A stretch of 64,000 nt of DNA from the NCBI RefSeq assembly GCF_002019855.1, contig NZ_CM007717.1:7573750-7637749 (forward strand). The letters are read 5' to 3'. The DNA is from Streptomyces antibioticus. GTDB taxonomy: Bacteria; Actinomycetota; Actinomycetes; Streptomycetales; Streptomycetaceae. The notes beneath the pieces are model-generated. The model had not been told where the DNA came from. It was given only the letters and a program-made list of their open reading frames with translations, and ran no database searches. Shown piece by piece: positions 51,398 through 60,114 of this stretch; within the stretch, counting starts at the first letter, position 1, and every line of letters begins with the position of its first letter. The position numbers and the translations under genes are program-made.

Positions 51398-52762
51398 CTA
51401 CGCCCCGCTCTCCCGCAGCATGTCCTCACGCTCGACGAGCTTCACGCGCTCGCGTCCCTGCGGCTCGCCCAGCGCCTTCTCGGCGGCGTCGAGCTTGTAC
51501 CAGCCCTCCCACGTGGTGTACCGGATCTCGCGCTCGGCGAGGAACGCCTCCACGGCCTCCGGCTCCGGCGCGGACGGCGTCTGGAGCCGGCCGTTCGCGT
51601 GGTCGTCCAGCAGGTTGGAGACCGTCTCGTTGGCGTCGCCCTTGGTGTGGCCGATGAGGCCGACCGGGCCGCGCCGGATCCAGCCGGTGACGTAGACCGA
51701 CTGGAGGTGGGTGCCGCTCTCCTGGATGACCCGGCCGCCCTCGTCGGGAACCGTGCCCGACTCCAGGTCCCAGGGCAGCTTGGGCAGCTTCTCGGACAGG
51801 TAGCCGACCGCGCGGTAGACCGCGCCGAGGTCCCAGTCCTTGAACTCGCCGGTGCCCTTGACGTTGCCGGTGCCGTCCAGGGCGGTGCGCTCGGTGCGCA
51901 GGCCGACGACCTTGCCGTCCTCGCCGAGGATCTCCGTCGGCGACTCGAAGAAGTGCAGGAACAGCTTGTGCGGGCGCTCGCCGATGTCGCGGATCGCCCA
52001 GTTCTCCAGCGTCTTGGCGACCATGTCGGCCTGCTTGTTGCCGCGCCGGGTGGCGATCGAGCCGTCGTCGTAGTCGATGTCCTCGGGGTCGACGATGACC
52101 TCGATGGTGGGGGAGTGGTCCAGCTCGCGCAGCTCCATCGGGGAGAACTTCGCCTGGGCCGGGCCCCGGCGGCCGAAGACGTGGATCTCCACGGCCTTGT
52201 TGGCCTTGAGGCCGTCGTAGACGTTCGGCGGGATCTCCGTGGGGAGCAGCTCGTCGGCCGTCTTGGCCAGGATGCGGGCCACGTCGAGCGCCACGTTGCC
52301 GACGCCCAGGACGGCGACCTTCTCGGCCTCCAGCGGCCAGGTGCGCGGCACGTCCGGGTGGCCGTCGTACCAGGACACGAAGTCCGCGGCGCCGTACGAG
52401 CCGTCCAGCTCGACGCCCGGGATCGGCAGTTCGCGGTCGGCCGTCGCGCCGGTCGAGAAGATCACGGCGTCGTAGAAGGCGCGCAGGTCGTCGAGGCTGA
52501 TGTCGGTCGGGTAGTCGACGTTGCCGAAGAGACGGATCTGCGGCTTGTCGAGCACCTGGTGCAGGGCGGTGATGATGCCCTTGATCCGGGGGTGGTCCGG
52601 AGCCACGCCGTAACGGATCAGTCCGAACGGGGCCGGCATCCGCTCGAAGAGGTCGATGGAGACACCGGGGTCGGCGGCCACATCGGACTTGAGCAGCGCG
52701 TCGGCGGCGTAGATCCCGGCGGGGCCGGCTCCGACGATGGCTACCCGCAGGGGGCGGGGCAT
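51398..52762 (-). CDS. fprA: Ferredoxin/flavodoxin-NADP+ reductase, FprA type
   Basis: This 454-residue FAD enzyme of the adrenodoxin-reductase/FprA family reduces ferredoxin with NADPH. The FAD motif is VAIVGAGPAGIYAADALL (residues 7-24). FERMPAPFGLIRYGVAPDHP is family-specific, VAVLGVGNVALDVARIL binds NADPH, and the later VGYLSEKLPKLPWD and WIRRGPVGLIGHTKGDANET are conserved, the last at the C-terminal FAD contact. It ends in a basic/acidic tail. Start: ATG 52762 with GAAGGGAAA eight bases upstream. An iron-box-like site lies 49-67 nt upstream, suggesting DmdR control. In Streptomyces such enzymes feed P450s and iron-related pathways. Confidence 0.92.
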   Translation of the reverse strand: MPRPLRVAIVGAGPAGIYAADALLKSDVAADPGVSIDLFERMPAPFGLIRYGVAPDHPRIKGIITALHQVLDKPQIRLFGNVDYPTDISLDDLRAFYDAVIFSTGATADRELPIPGVELDGSYGAADFVSWYDGHPDVPRTWPLEAEKVAVLGVGNVALDVARILAKTADELLPTEIPPNVYDGLKANKAVEIHVFGRRGPAQAKFSPMELRELDHSPTIEVIVDPEDIDYDDGSIATRRGNKQADMVAKTLENWAIRDIGERPHKLFLHFFESPTEILGEDGKVVGLRTERTALDGTGNVKGTGEFKDWDLGAVYRAVGYLSEKLPKLPWDLESGTVPDEGGRVIQESGTHLQSVYVTGWIRRGPVGLIGHTKGDANETVSNLLDDHANGRLQTPSAPEPEAVEAFLAEREIRYTTWEGWYKLDAAEKALGEPQGRERVKLVEREDMLRESGA

Positions 52763-52810
52763 GATCAGTTTCCCTTCGAGCGGTGACAGATCGACTCGAG
52801 GGAAGCCTAA

Positions 52811-52829
52811 ACTAAGGCATGCCTAACCC
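52811..52829. promoter_or_regulatory. Iron-box-like site upstream of fprA
   Basis: ACTAAGGCATGCCTAACCC has a perfect AGGCATGCCT core flanked by TAA-type arms. Read on the - strand, GGTTAGGC matches the left half of the 19-bp DtxR/DmdR iron box (TTAGGTTAGGCTCACCTAA) as I recall it, and the CCT of the other half aligns. It is 49-67 nt upstream of the fprA ATG. Confidence 0.5.
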
Positions 52830-52917
52830 GGTACGCGGGTCCGGTCTATGAACTCATAAGCGTGATGTATGAGTCGAAGGCGCCGCCGGTTCCGCCCACG
52901 CCCGCGCCCGACTCCCG

Positions 52918-55614
52918 TCAGGGCAGCGGCTGTTCCGCCCAGATGATCTTGCCGGTCGGGGTGTACCGGGTCCCCCAGCGGTCCGTGAGCTGCGCCACCA
53001 GGAACAGACCGCGCCCGCCCTCGTCCGTCATCGCCGCGTACCGCAGATGCGGCGAGGTGTTGCTGCTGTCAGCGACCTCGCAGATCAGCGTCCGGTCCCG
53101 CAGCAGCCGCACCCGCACCGGGGCCGCGCCGTACCGGATCGCGTTGGTGACCAGCTCGCTCAGGATCAGCTCCGTGGTGAAGGACAGCTCCTCCAGACCC
53201 CACAGGTCGAGCTGCCGCACCACCGCGGACCGCACCACGCCCACCGCCGCCGGATCCATCGGCACGTCCCACTCGGCGACCCGGTCGGCGCCCAGTCCCC
53301 GGGTGCGGGCGACGATCAGGGCGATGTCGTCGTTGGGCCGGGCCGGCAGCATGGACTCCAGCACGGTCCGGCAGATCTGGTCCGGCGTGCCGTCCGCCCC
53401 GCGCTCCAGCGCGGCCCGCAGCAGGTCGAGGCCGGTGTCGATGTCCCGCTGCCGGTCCTCCACCAGCCCGTCCGTGTAGAGCACCAGCCGGCTGCCCTCG
53501 GGCAGCTCCAGCTCCGCCGTCTCGAACGGCAGTCCGCCCAGCCCCAGCGGCGGCCCGGCCGGTACGTCCGGATACTCGACGCGCCCGTCGGGACGCACCA
53601 GCGCCGGCGGCGGATGGCCGGCCCGGGCGATCGTGCAGCGCCGCGAGACCGGGTCGTAGATCGCGTACAGACAGGTGGCCCCGGAGACCGGCGCGCTGGT
53701 GCCGTCCGCCTCCTCGTCCTGGTCGATCCGGGCCACCAGCTCGTCCACCAGGCCGAGCAGTTCCTCGGGCGCGAGGTCCAGCGCGGAGAAGTTGTGGACG
53801 GCGGTGCGCAGCCGGCCCATCGTGGCGGCCGCGTGCAGCCCGTGCCCCACCACGTCCCCCACGACCAGCGCCACCCGCGCCCCGGACAGCGGCAGCACGT
53901 CGAACCAGTCGCCGCCGACCCCGGCCTGCGCCGGCAGGTACCGGTAGGCGATGTCCAGCGCGTTCTGCTCGGGCAGCGTGCGCGGCAGCAGACTGCGCTG
54001 GAGGGTGACGGCCATGCCGTGCTCGCGGGTGAAACGGCGCGCGTTGTCGATGGAGACGGCGGCCCGCGCCACCAGCTCCTCCGCGAGCACCACCTCGTCC
54101 GGGTCGAACGGGTCCGGCCGCTCCGAACGCCAGAAGCTCACCACGCCCAGCACCAGCGCCCCGGCCCGCACCGGGACCGTGATCAGCGAATGGATGCCGA
54201 ACTCCACGACCTGCTCGGTGCGCTCCAGGTCCTGGGCCCGCCAGCCCGGCGCCTCCGCCAGCCGCGCCTCCAGCACCGGCCGCGACCCGGCCAGGCTGCG
54301 GGCCTGCGGCGAGCTGGGCACGAACCGGATCCGCTCACCCACCGCGTACAGCGGCGCGCCCTTGCGGATCCCGCCGACCGCCGTGCGCCGCAGCACGCCC
54401 CGGGCCTCCGGCTCCTCGCCGTCCAGCACGGCGTCGAACAGGTCGACGGTCGTGAAGTCCGCGAACCTCGGCACCGCAAGTTCCGTCAGCTCCTCGGCGG
54501 TGCGGGTGACGTCCAGGCTGGTGCCGATTCCGACCCCGGCCGCGTACAGCAGGTCCAGCCGTTCACGGGCCGCCTCCGCCCGCCCGGACAGCGCGCGCAG
54601 CTCCGTGGAGTCCCGCAGGGTGGCGACGCTGCCGGCCGGGCCGTCCGCCAGGTCGGTGGGCCGCTGGTTGATCGCCAGCAGCCGGTCCCCGACCAGATGC
54701 ACCTCGTCCGTGACGATCTGCCCGGACGCCAGCAGCTCCGCCGTCCCCGGGTCGAGACCGAGGTCGAGGACCTGCCGGCGCTCGGCGTCCGGCGGCAGGT
54801 CGAGCAGCCGGTGCGCCTCGTCGTTGGCGAGCAGCAGATCGCCGTCCCCGCCGACGATGATGACCCCTTCGCGGACCGCGTGCAGCACCGCGTCGTGGTG
54901 CTCGTACATCCGCGTCATCTCGCGCGGGCCCAGGCCGTGCGTCTGGCGCAGCAGCCGGCGGCTGACCAGCGCGGTGCTCGCGGTGGCCAGGACCAGCGCC
55001 ACGGCGGCGCTGGCCAGGACCAGCGGGAGCTGGCGGTCCGCGTTCCCGCCGACGTGCTCGGTGGTGATGCCGGACGACACCATCCCGACGACCGTGCCGT
55101 TCGGCGCCTTCACCGGTACGACGGCCTGCACCAGCCGCCCGATCGTCCCGTCGACCTCCTCGACGACCGTCTCGCCGCGCAGCGCCGGCTGGTAGTTCCC
55201 GACGAACTGCTTGCCGATCCGGTCCGGCTTGGGGTGCGTGTAGCGGATGCCGTCGGTGTTCAGTACGACGATGAAGTCCATGTCGGACGCCTTGCGGGCG
55301 GCCTCGGCCGACGGCTGGAGCAGCGCCGTGGGATCCGGGCTGCGCAGCGCGGCGACGATCCCCGGCGAGTTCGCGAAAGTCTGGGCGACGGCCACCGAAC
55401 GCCTGCGGGCCTCCTGGGCGCTGTCGTGCCGCACCTGGAGCAGCAGGGCCACCACCGCGGCCACCACGACCAGCAGCACGATCACGACCTGGAGGACGAA
55501 CACCTGCGCGGCGAGACTGCGTCCGCCCAGCGCGGACTCTGACGTACGCAGGACCCGCGGGCCCCGGGGTCGACGGGCCGGCTGGGCGTCCGAGCGCCCC
55601 AGGAGTCGGACCAT
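52918..55614 (-). CDS. Sensor PP2C phosphatase with CitA-like, PAS, GAF, SpoIIE and kinase-like ATPase domains
   Basis: This 898-residue membrane protein has TM1 (38-59), an extracytoplasmic sensor (60-196) with the CitA/DcuS-type motif IRYTHPKPDRIGKQFVG, and TM2 (197-217). Inside are a PAS domain (about 240-340), a GAF domain (about 350-525), a SpoIIE/RsbU PP2C domain (about 545-755) with VGGDWFDVLPL and VVGDVVGHGLHAAATM, and a HATPase anti-sigma-factor-type kinase domain (about 775-895) with SELVTNAIRYGA. It combines phosphatase and RsbW-like kinase in one partner-switching protein that may sense a carboxylate outside. Start: ATG 55614, with TAGACA 8-13 nt upstream suggesting a near-leaderless mRNA. 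Confidence 0.9.
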   Translation of the reverse strand: MVRLLGRSDAQPARRPRGPRVLRTSESALGGRSLAAQVFVLQVVIVLLVVVAAVVALLLQVRHDSAQEARRRSVAVAQTFANSPGIVAALRSPDPTALLQPSAEAARKASDMDFIVVLNTDGIRYTHPKPDRIGKQFVGNYQPALRGETVVEEVDGTIGRLVQAVVPVKAPNGTVVGMVSSGITTEHVGGNADRQLPLVLASAAVALVLATASTALVSRRLLRQTHGLGPREMTRMYEHHDAVLHAVREGVIIVGGDGDLLLANDEAHRLLDLPPDAERRQVLDLGLDPGTAELLASGQIVTDEVHLVGDRLLAINQRPTDLADGPAGSVATLRDSTELRALSGRAEAARERLDLLYAAGVGIGTSLDVTRTAEELTELAVPRFADFTTVDLFDAVLDGEEPEARGVLRRTAVGGIRKGAPLYAVGERIRFVPSSPQARSLAGSRPVLEARLAEAPGWRAQDLERTEQVVEFGIHSLITVPVRAGALVLGVVSFWRSERPDPFDPDEVVLAEELVARAAVSIDNARRFTREHGMAVTLQRSLLPRTLPEQNALDIAYRYLPAQAGVGGDWFDVLPLSGARVALVVGDVVGHGLHAAATMGRLRTAVHNFSALDLAPEELLGLVDELVARIDQDEEADGTSAPVSGATCLYAIYDPVSRRCTIARAGHPPPALVRPDGRVEYPDVPAGPPLGLGGLPFETAELELPEGSRLVLYTDGLVEDRQRDIDTGLDLLRAALERGADGTPDQICRTVLESMLPARPNDDIALIVARTRGLGADRVAEWDVPMDPAAVGVVRSAVVRQLDLWGLEELSFTTELILSELVTNAIRYGAAPVRVRLLRDRTLICEVADSSNTSPHLRYAAMTDEGGRGLFLVAQLTDRWGTRYTPTGKIIWAEQPLP

Positions 55615-55726
55615 GTGCCATGTCTACACTGCTTGGCCTGGTGAGGCGAGGGGCGTCACCCACGGTCACGGAACGCGCCGTCACACGGTCCGCGGACCCG
55701 CCCTCACGCGGGCCGCGATCACGCCG

Positions 55727-58219
55727 TCACGTGCTCCCCGGGTGATCTCCGGGGCCCTCGGGACGGGTGGCGAGCAGCAGGGCGATGTCGTCGGGCCGGT
55801 CCACGAGATGCCGGGCCGTCACGGTGAGCCGGTCGGCGACGTCGGCGAGCGGCCCGGACGGGCGCGACCCGGCCTCGGCCAGGGCCGCGCGCAGGGCGGC
55901 GATCCCGTCGTCGATGTCGTGCCCCGGCCGCTCGACCAGCCCGTCCGTGTAGAGCGCCAGGATCGCCCCGGGTTCGAGGACCAGCTCGGTCACCGGATAG
56001 TGGGCGCGCGGGTCGACGCCGAGGACCACCCCGCCGGGCAGCTCGACGACGTCCGTACGGCCGTCGGGGTGGCGCAGCAGCGGCGGGAGATGGCCCGCCC
56101 GGGCGGCCCGCGCCCGGCCAGTGACCGGGTCGAGACGGACGTAGCAGCAGCTCGCGAACTGGCCGGGGTCCAGGTCGATGAGGAGCCGGTTCGTGCCGCT
56201 CATGACCTGCTCGGGCGGATGGTCGCCGAGCGCGAAGGCACGGACCGCGCTGCGCAGTTGGCCCATCGTGGCGGCCGCCTGCACGCCGTGTCCCTGGACG
56301 TCCCCGATCACCAGCGCCAGTCCGTCGCCCGCGCCCACGACGTCGTACCAGTCGCCGCCGACGTCCATGCCCTCGGTGCCCGGCAGATACCGTCCGGCGG
56401 TCTCCACGCGCGCGTGCTGCGACAGCCGGCGCGGCAGCAGGGCCTGCTGGAGTCCGCGGGCGAGGGCGGCCTCGGTGTCGTAGCGCTGGGCCTTCTCCAT
56501 CGCGTGGGCGATCAGCCCGGCGAGCGCGGTGAGGACCGTGCGCTCCTCGGAGCTGAAGCTGCGGGGGCGGTCGAAGCCGAGGATGCACGAGCCGACCGGG
56601 CGGCCGGAGGCGATCAGCGGCAGGAAGGCGCGGGCGCCCACGGTCGCGTCGAGACGTATCCCCGGGTAGGCGGCCGCCAGCTCCTCCATGGAGTCGAAGA
56701 ACAGCGGGCGGCCCGTGGTCAGCGTCTCCACGCCCGGCAGGTGCGCGTCGAGGCCGACGCCCTCGAACGGGGCGAGGAAGCCCTCCGGGAAGCCGCTCTC
56801 CCAGGCCAGGTACAGATGCCGTTCCTGGAGCAGGTAGATGGCGAGCCGGCGGCCGCCGAACGCGGGCAGCAGCTCCTGCATCACCACCGCCGACACCTGC
56901 CGGGCGGTCACCGCCTCGGTCAGCGCGATCGCCAGCAGGATGGGCCGGTACAGCGGGGCCGTCGAGGTGTCCTCGGCGGGCGGCGCCCCGGAGTCCTCGG
57001 GCGCGGGCGCCGAGTCGTCCGGCATCCGGGTGGCCGGGACCGCCGTACAGGTGACCAGGTCGGCGCCGGGATAGACGGCCATGCTCAGCCAGTCCCCCTC
57101 GAACGGCGGCGGCTCGCCGCCCGGCCACCGCACATGGAAGTGCACCGGCTCCGGCGACAGCAGCGCGCCCCGCAGATGCTCCTCGCAGGCCGGCTGGCTC
57201 AGCCACGGCACCGCGTCCCACAGCGGACGGCCCACCAGCCGGGCGCGCTCCACCCCCAGCAGCTCGGCGGCCCGCGCGTTGGCGTAGACGACCAACCCGA
57301 GCCGGTCGAGGCAGAACACCCCCTCCGGCAGGAGGTCGGCGGCCCCGTCGGCGAGCGCGCCGGGCCCCGGATCCAGCAGGACGCCGGTCACGGCCCCCGG
57401 GGCGCCGTCGGACGCCGGCCACAGCTCCAGCAGCCGCAGCCCGCCCGCCGCGCTGCGCACCTCGATCGGCACGGTCGGCGGCCGGCCCTCGGCGGTACGG
57501 TGCAGCAGGTCGGGCAGCCGGTGCGCGTCGGCCGGGTCCACGACCCGGGCCAGCGCGTCCAGGGTCCGCGGCAGCGCGCCGGGCGGCAGCCCGAACAGGG
57601 CCCGCGCCTGGTCGTCGGCGAGGACCGTGTCGCTCGCGGGATCCCAGGAGAACCGGCCCACCCGGCCCGGCGGGGAGGCGGTGGCCGGGGGCCGTACGCA
57701 CAGCGGATCGTCGTCCCAGACCGTGCCCCCGCCCTCGGCCTCCAGCCGCAGCAGGGCCTTCGCCAGGGCGTTCGCCGCCTCGGCGAGCCGTTCGCGCTCG
57801 GCCAGCAGCTCCCCGGCGTCCGCCACCGCGTCGCGCAGTGCCGTCATCACACCGAAGGACACGCCCTCCGCCACCACCGGGACGTTCAGCGCGGCGAACT
57901 GGAACGGCAGGCCCGCCGCGAACTGCGGATAGCGGCGCATCGCGTCCGTGGCGTTCGCCAGCACCACCGGGGTGCCGGTGCGGTGCACGTCGGCCACCGG
58001 GAACGGCCGGTCCACATGCACCCGCCACCACGGCCGGAACAGCGGACCGGGCAGCCCCGTGACGACCGCGAGACGCAGGACGCCGGGCGTGCCGGAGCGC
58101 AGGTATACGCCCCCGGCGCGGCCGTTCCCGGCCCGCAGGGCGTCCACCGCGGCCCCGGTCAGCAGCGCGGGCGGCGGTCCCGGCGGCCTCAGCTCGTCGT
58201 CCCCGGCGCTCCCAGTCAT
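55727..58219 (-). CDS. PAS/GAF-containing SpoIIE-family PP2C phosphatase
   Basis: This 830-residue soluble protein has a GAF-like N-terminus (about 30-165), a PAS-like segment with FSWDPASDTVLADDQARALF (about 200-300), and a second PAS with LPEGVFCLDRLGLVVYANAR (about 310-430). A GAF domain (about 450-600, RPVGSCILGFDRPRSFSSEE) and a C-terminal SpoIIE PP2C domain (about 615-820, VGGDWYDVVGAG, VIGDVQGHGVQAAATM, ALYTDGLVERP, RPDDIALLLATR) follow. Unlike its downstream neighbour it lacks the HATPase domain and membrane segments. Start: ATG 58219 with GAGGTAGG upstream. The two phosphatase genes are on the same strand, 112 nt apart, and may act in one stress pathway. Confidence 0.9.
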   Translation of the reverse strand: MTGSAGDDELRPPGPPPALLTGAAVDALRAGNGRAGGVYLRSGTPGVLRLAVVTGLPGPLFRPWWRVHVDRPFPVADVHRTGTPVVLANATDAMRRYPQFAAGLPFQFAALNVPVVAEGVSFGVMTALRDAVADAGELLAERERLAEAANALAKALLRLEAEGGGTVWDDDPLCVRPPATASPPGRVGRFSWDPASDTVLADDQARALFGLPPGALPRTLDALARVVDPADAHRLPDLLHRTAEGRPPTVPIEVRSAAGGLRLLELWPASDGAPGAVTGVLLDPGPGALADGAADLLPEGVFCLDRLGLVVYANARAAELLGVERARLVGRPLWDAVPWLSQPACEEHLRGALLSPEPVHFHVRWPGGEPPPFEGDWLSMAVYPGADLVTCTAVPATRMPDDSAPAPEDSGAPPAEDTSTAPLYRPILLAIALTEAVTARQVSAVVMQELLPAFGGRRLAIYLLQERHLYLAWESGFPEGFLAPFEGVGLDAHLPGVETLTTGRPLFFDSMEELAAAYPGIRLDATVGARAFLPLIASGRPVGSCILGFDRPRSFSSEERTVLTALAGLIAHAMEKAQRYDTEAALARGLQQALLPRRLSQHARVETAGRYLPGTEGMDVGGDWYDVVGAGDGLALVIGDVQGHGVQAAATMGQLRSAVRAFALGDHPPEQVMSGTNRLLIDLDPGQFASCCYVRLDPVTGRARAARAGHLPPLLRHPDGRTDVVELPGGVVLGVDPRAHYPVTELVLEPGAILALYTDGLVERPGHDIDDGIAALRAALAEAGSRPSGPLADVADRLTVTARHLVDRPDDIALLLATRPEGPGDHPGST

Positions 58220-58335
58220 CGGCCCTACCTCGTCCGTGCCGCCGCGTGGGCGACACAGCAAGAATGCGCCACACCGGGGCCGGTCTGCATCCCGCGGGCC
58301 GCCGAACGGCTCCGCGCACGGCCCGCGCGGGAGCC

Positions 58336-59004
58336 TCAGCCGGAGACGCGCAGGGTGCTCTTGGCCAGCTCGTACGCCGGGAGCATCGCCTCGTGCTCCT
58401 GGGTGTCCATGCCGCCCAGGTGCAGGATCACGGTCCCCTCCGGCGTCCCGACCGCCAGGGCGCGCTCCTTCTTCGTCTCCTCCAGCAGCTCGCTCGTGGT
58501 CTGATACTCGACCTCGGTACCGCTGACCTCGCCGGCCTCGACCGACCGGTACGTCGCCCCGCTCACGCCCTCGGCGGCGGCCACGAACTCCTCCAGCACC
58601 GCGCGCGGCTCGGCGTCGCCCGCCTCGCCGGTGTAGACCCGCAGGAAGCCGATCTTCCCGGCGGGCTTGGCGTCGATCTCACAGGCCACGGTGACGGGCC
58701 CCTGCCGCAGGAACGCGTCCGCCAGCTCCCCCAGGTCACCGCCCTCCTGCGTCGCCGCCGACGCGTCGACCGCCTTCGGCTTCCAGAACTCGGCGGTGTC
58801 GAAGGTGACGGGCAGCTCACACGCCGACCCGTCCGCCCCGACCGACGCCCCACGCTTGGCGACATCGGCGGTGGGGCTCGCCGAGGCCCCCACACTCGTG
58901 GACCCCCCGCTCTCCCCACCCGAACACCCGGTGACGGCGGCCATCCCCACCACCATCCCGAGGACGACGAGCCCCCGCCCCACGTTCCCCACCCCTGCAC
59001 GCAC
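58336..59004 (-). CDS. Secreted lipoprotein of unknown function
   Basis: This 222-residue lipoprotein has a basic start, the hydrophobic core GLVVLGMVVGMAAV and the lipobox AVTGC with the modified Cys near residue 27. A Ser/Gly-rich linker precedes a globular domain with ELPVTFDTAEFWKPKAVD, LRQGPVTVACEIDAKPAGK, IGFLRVYTGEA and a C-terminal HEAMLPAYELAKSTLRVSG. The pattern is common in Streptomyces lipoproteins, but the function is unknown. The start is GTG 59004 with GGGGGAG about 10 nt upstream. It is upstream of the GAF/SpoIIE phosphatase on the opposite side of a 116-nt gap, and divergent from the rhomboid-like gene. Confidence 0.85.
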   Translation of the reverse strand: MRAGVGNVGRGLVVLGMVVGMAAVTGCSGGESGGSTSVGASASPTADVAKRGASVGADGSACELPVTFDTAEFWKPKAVDASAATQEGGDLGELADAFLRQGPVTVACEIDAKPAGKIGFLRVYTGEAGDAEPRAVLEEFVAAAEGVSGATYRSVEAGEVSGTEVEYQTTSELLEETKKERALAVGTPEGTVILHLGGMDTQEHEAMLPAYELAKSTLRVSG

Positions 59005-59195
59005 CTGAATCTCCCCCTCTTGACATGACCCCAGCCAGCTTCGGTACCGGCGGGGAACTTTAACCGAGGGGCTCGGGGCGAGGGGTTACCGGGTGGTAGG
59101 GCGCGCCAGTGATCCTCGCGGGGCGTCTTCGCGTCTTCGTCGGTGCCGTGCCGTGTGGGGACGGGTGGGCCGGTGAGAGGAGTGTGGGGGACGCC

Positions 59196-59993
59196 GTGAG
59201 TGTCGCGAGTCCGGATGTGGAGCGGGCGGACGGGGACGAGCTTGTCGAGGTGGAGGCCGCGGCCGAGGGGGGAGCGCGGCGGTGGGGTGGGCTCCGGTTC
59301 GTCCGGCGGGTGTTGCGGGGGGAGTGGGAGGGGATCGTCGTCGATCCCGTGCGGCGGTTGCGGCGGCGGGGGCCCGGGGGGCTGGTGCTGGCGTTCGTGG
59401 CCTGTGGGGGTGTCGTCTTCTTTCATGCCCTCGCCCAGCGGCCCGGTGGGGCTGAAGTTGTGCGGATGCTCGGTGGGGTGCAGGGGGATCTGCCGTTGTG
59501 GGTGGCGTTGTCGCGGACTCCCGTATCTCTGTATGTGCCCGCGCTCGATCTGCCCGTGTGGGGCGGTATCGCGCAGCTCTTCCTCGCCTTCGCGCTCGCC
59601 GAGCTGACCCTCGGCCGCGCCAGGACCCTGGCCATCGCGTACGCCGCCACGCTCGCCGGCACCCTCACGGTGCGGCTCATGCTCGCGGCCGGACCGGACG
59701 TGTGGGGGTTCGGGCTGCCGCCCGAGGCGGGGCAGGTGCTGGACACCGGGCCGTCCGCCGCGGTCGTCGGCCTCTTCACCTATCTGGCGGTCCTGCGCCG
59801 CGCCCCCGTACTGTTCACGCTCACCGGTGGCTCGATGCTCGTGGAGTCCGTCGTCAGACCCAACCTCGCCGGACGCGAGCATCTGATCGCCGTGGCCGCC
59901 GCCGTCGTCCTCGGACTGCTGCACGGTCAGGGGGTGCGTCTGCGACGCCTGTTGCGGGAGTGGCTCCGCGTGCGGCTCCATGTACCCAGGTGA
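59196..59993 (+). CDS. Rhomboid-like membrane protein
   Basis: This 265-residue protein has an acidic/basic soluble N-terminus and about six hydrophobic helices. GPGGLVLAFVACGGVVFFHA is the first. The rhomboid-type serine motif may be DTGPSAAVVGLF, with Ser following Gly-Pro, and a late His in AGREHLIAVAAAVVLGLLHG. The loop-1 WR-type motif is not clear, so activity as an intramembrane protease is uncertain; many actinobacterial members are annotated only as rhomboid-like. I use GTG 59196 because GGGGGA lies upstream and the conserved part starts later; the frame is open to 59109. It is divergent from the lipoprotein gene. Confidence 0.7.
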   Translation: MSVASPDVERADGDELVEVEAAAEGGARRWGGLRFVRRVLRGEWEGIVVDPVRRLRRRGPGGLVLAFVACGGVVFFHALAQRPGGAEVVRMLGGVQGDLPLWVALSRTPVSLYVPALDLPVWGGIAQLFLAFALAELTLGRARTLAIAYAATLAGTLTVRLMLAAGPDVWGFGLPPEAGQVLDTGPSAAVVGLFTYLAVLRRAPVLFTLTGGSMLVESVVRPNLAGREHLIAVAAAVVLGLLHGQGVRLRRLLREWLRVRLHVPR

Positions 59994-60114
59994 GAGGCGC
60001 GATCTGAGATGTTGCTATGAATTTCCGGGACGGTTGAACACTTCCGGACCGGGCCGCGTATGGGACCGGGGGGAATTATTGTCCGCCGCCGACCACGACG
60101 CGTAGGAGCATTCC

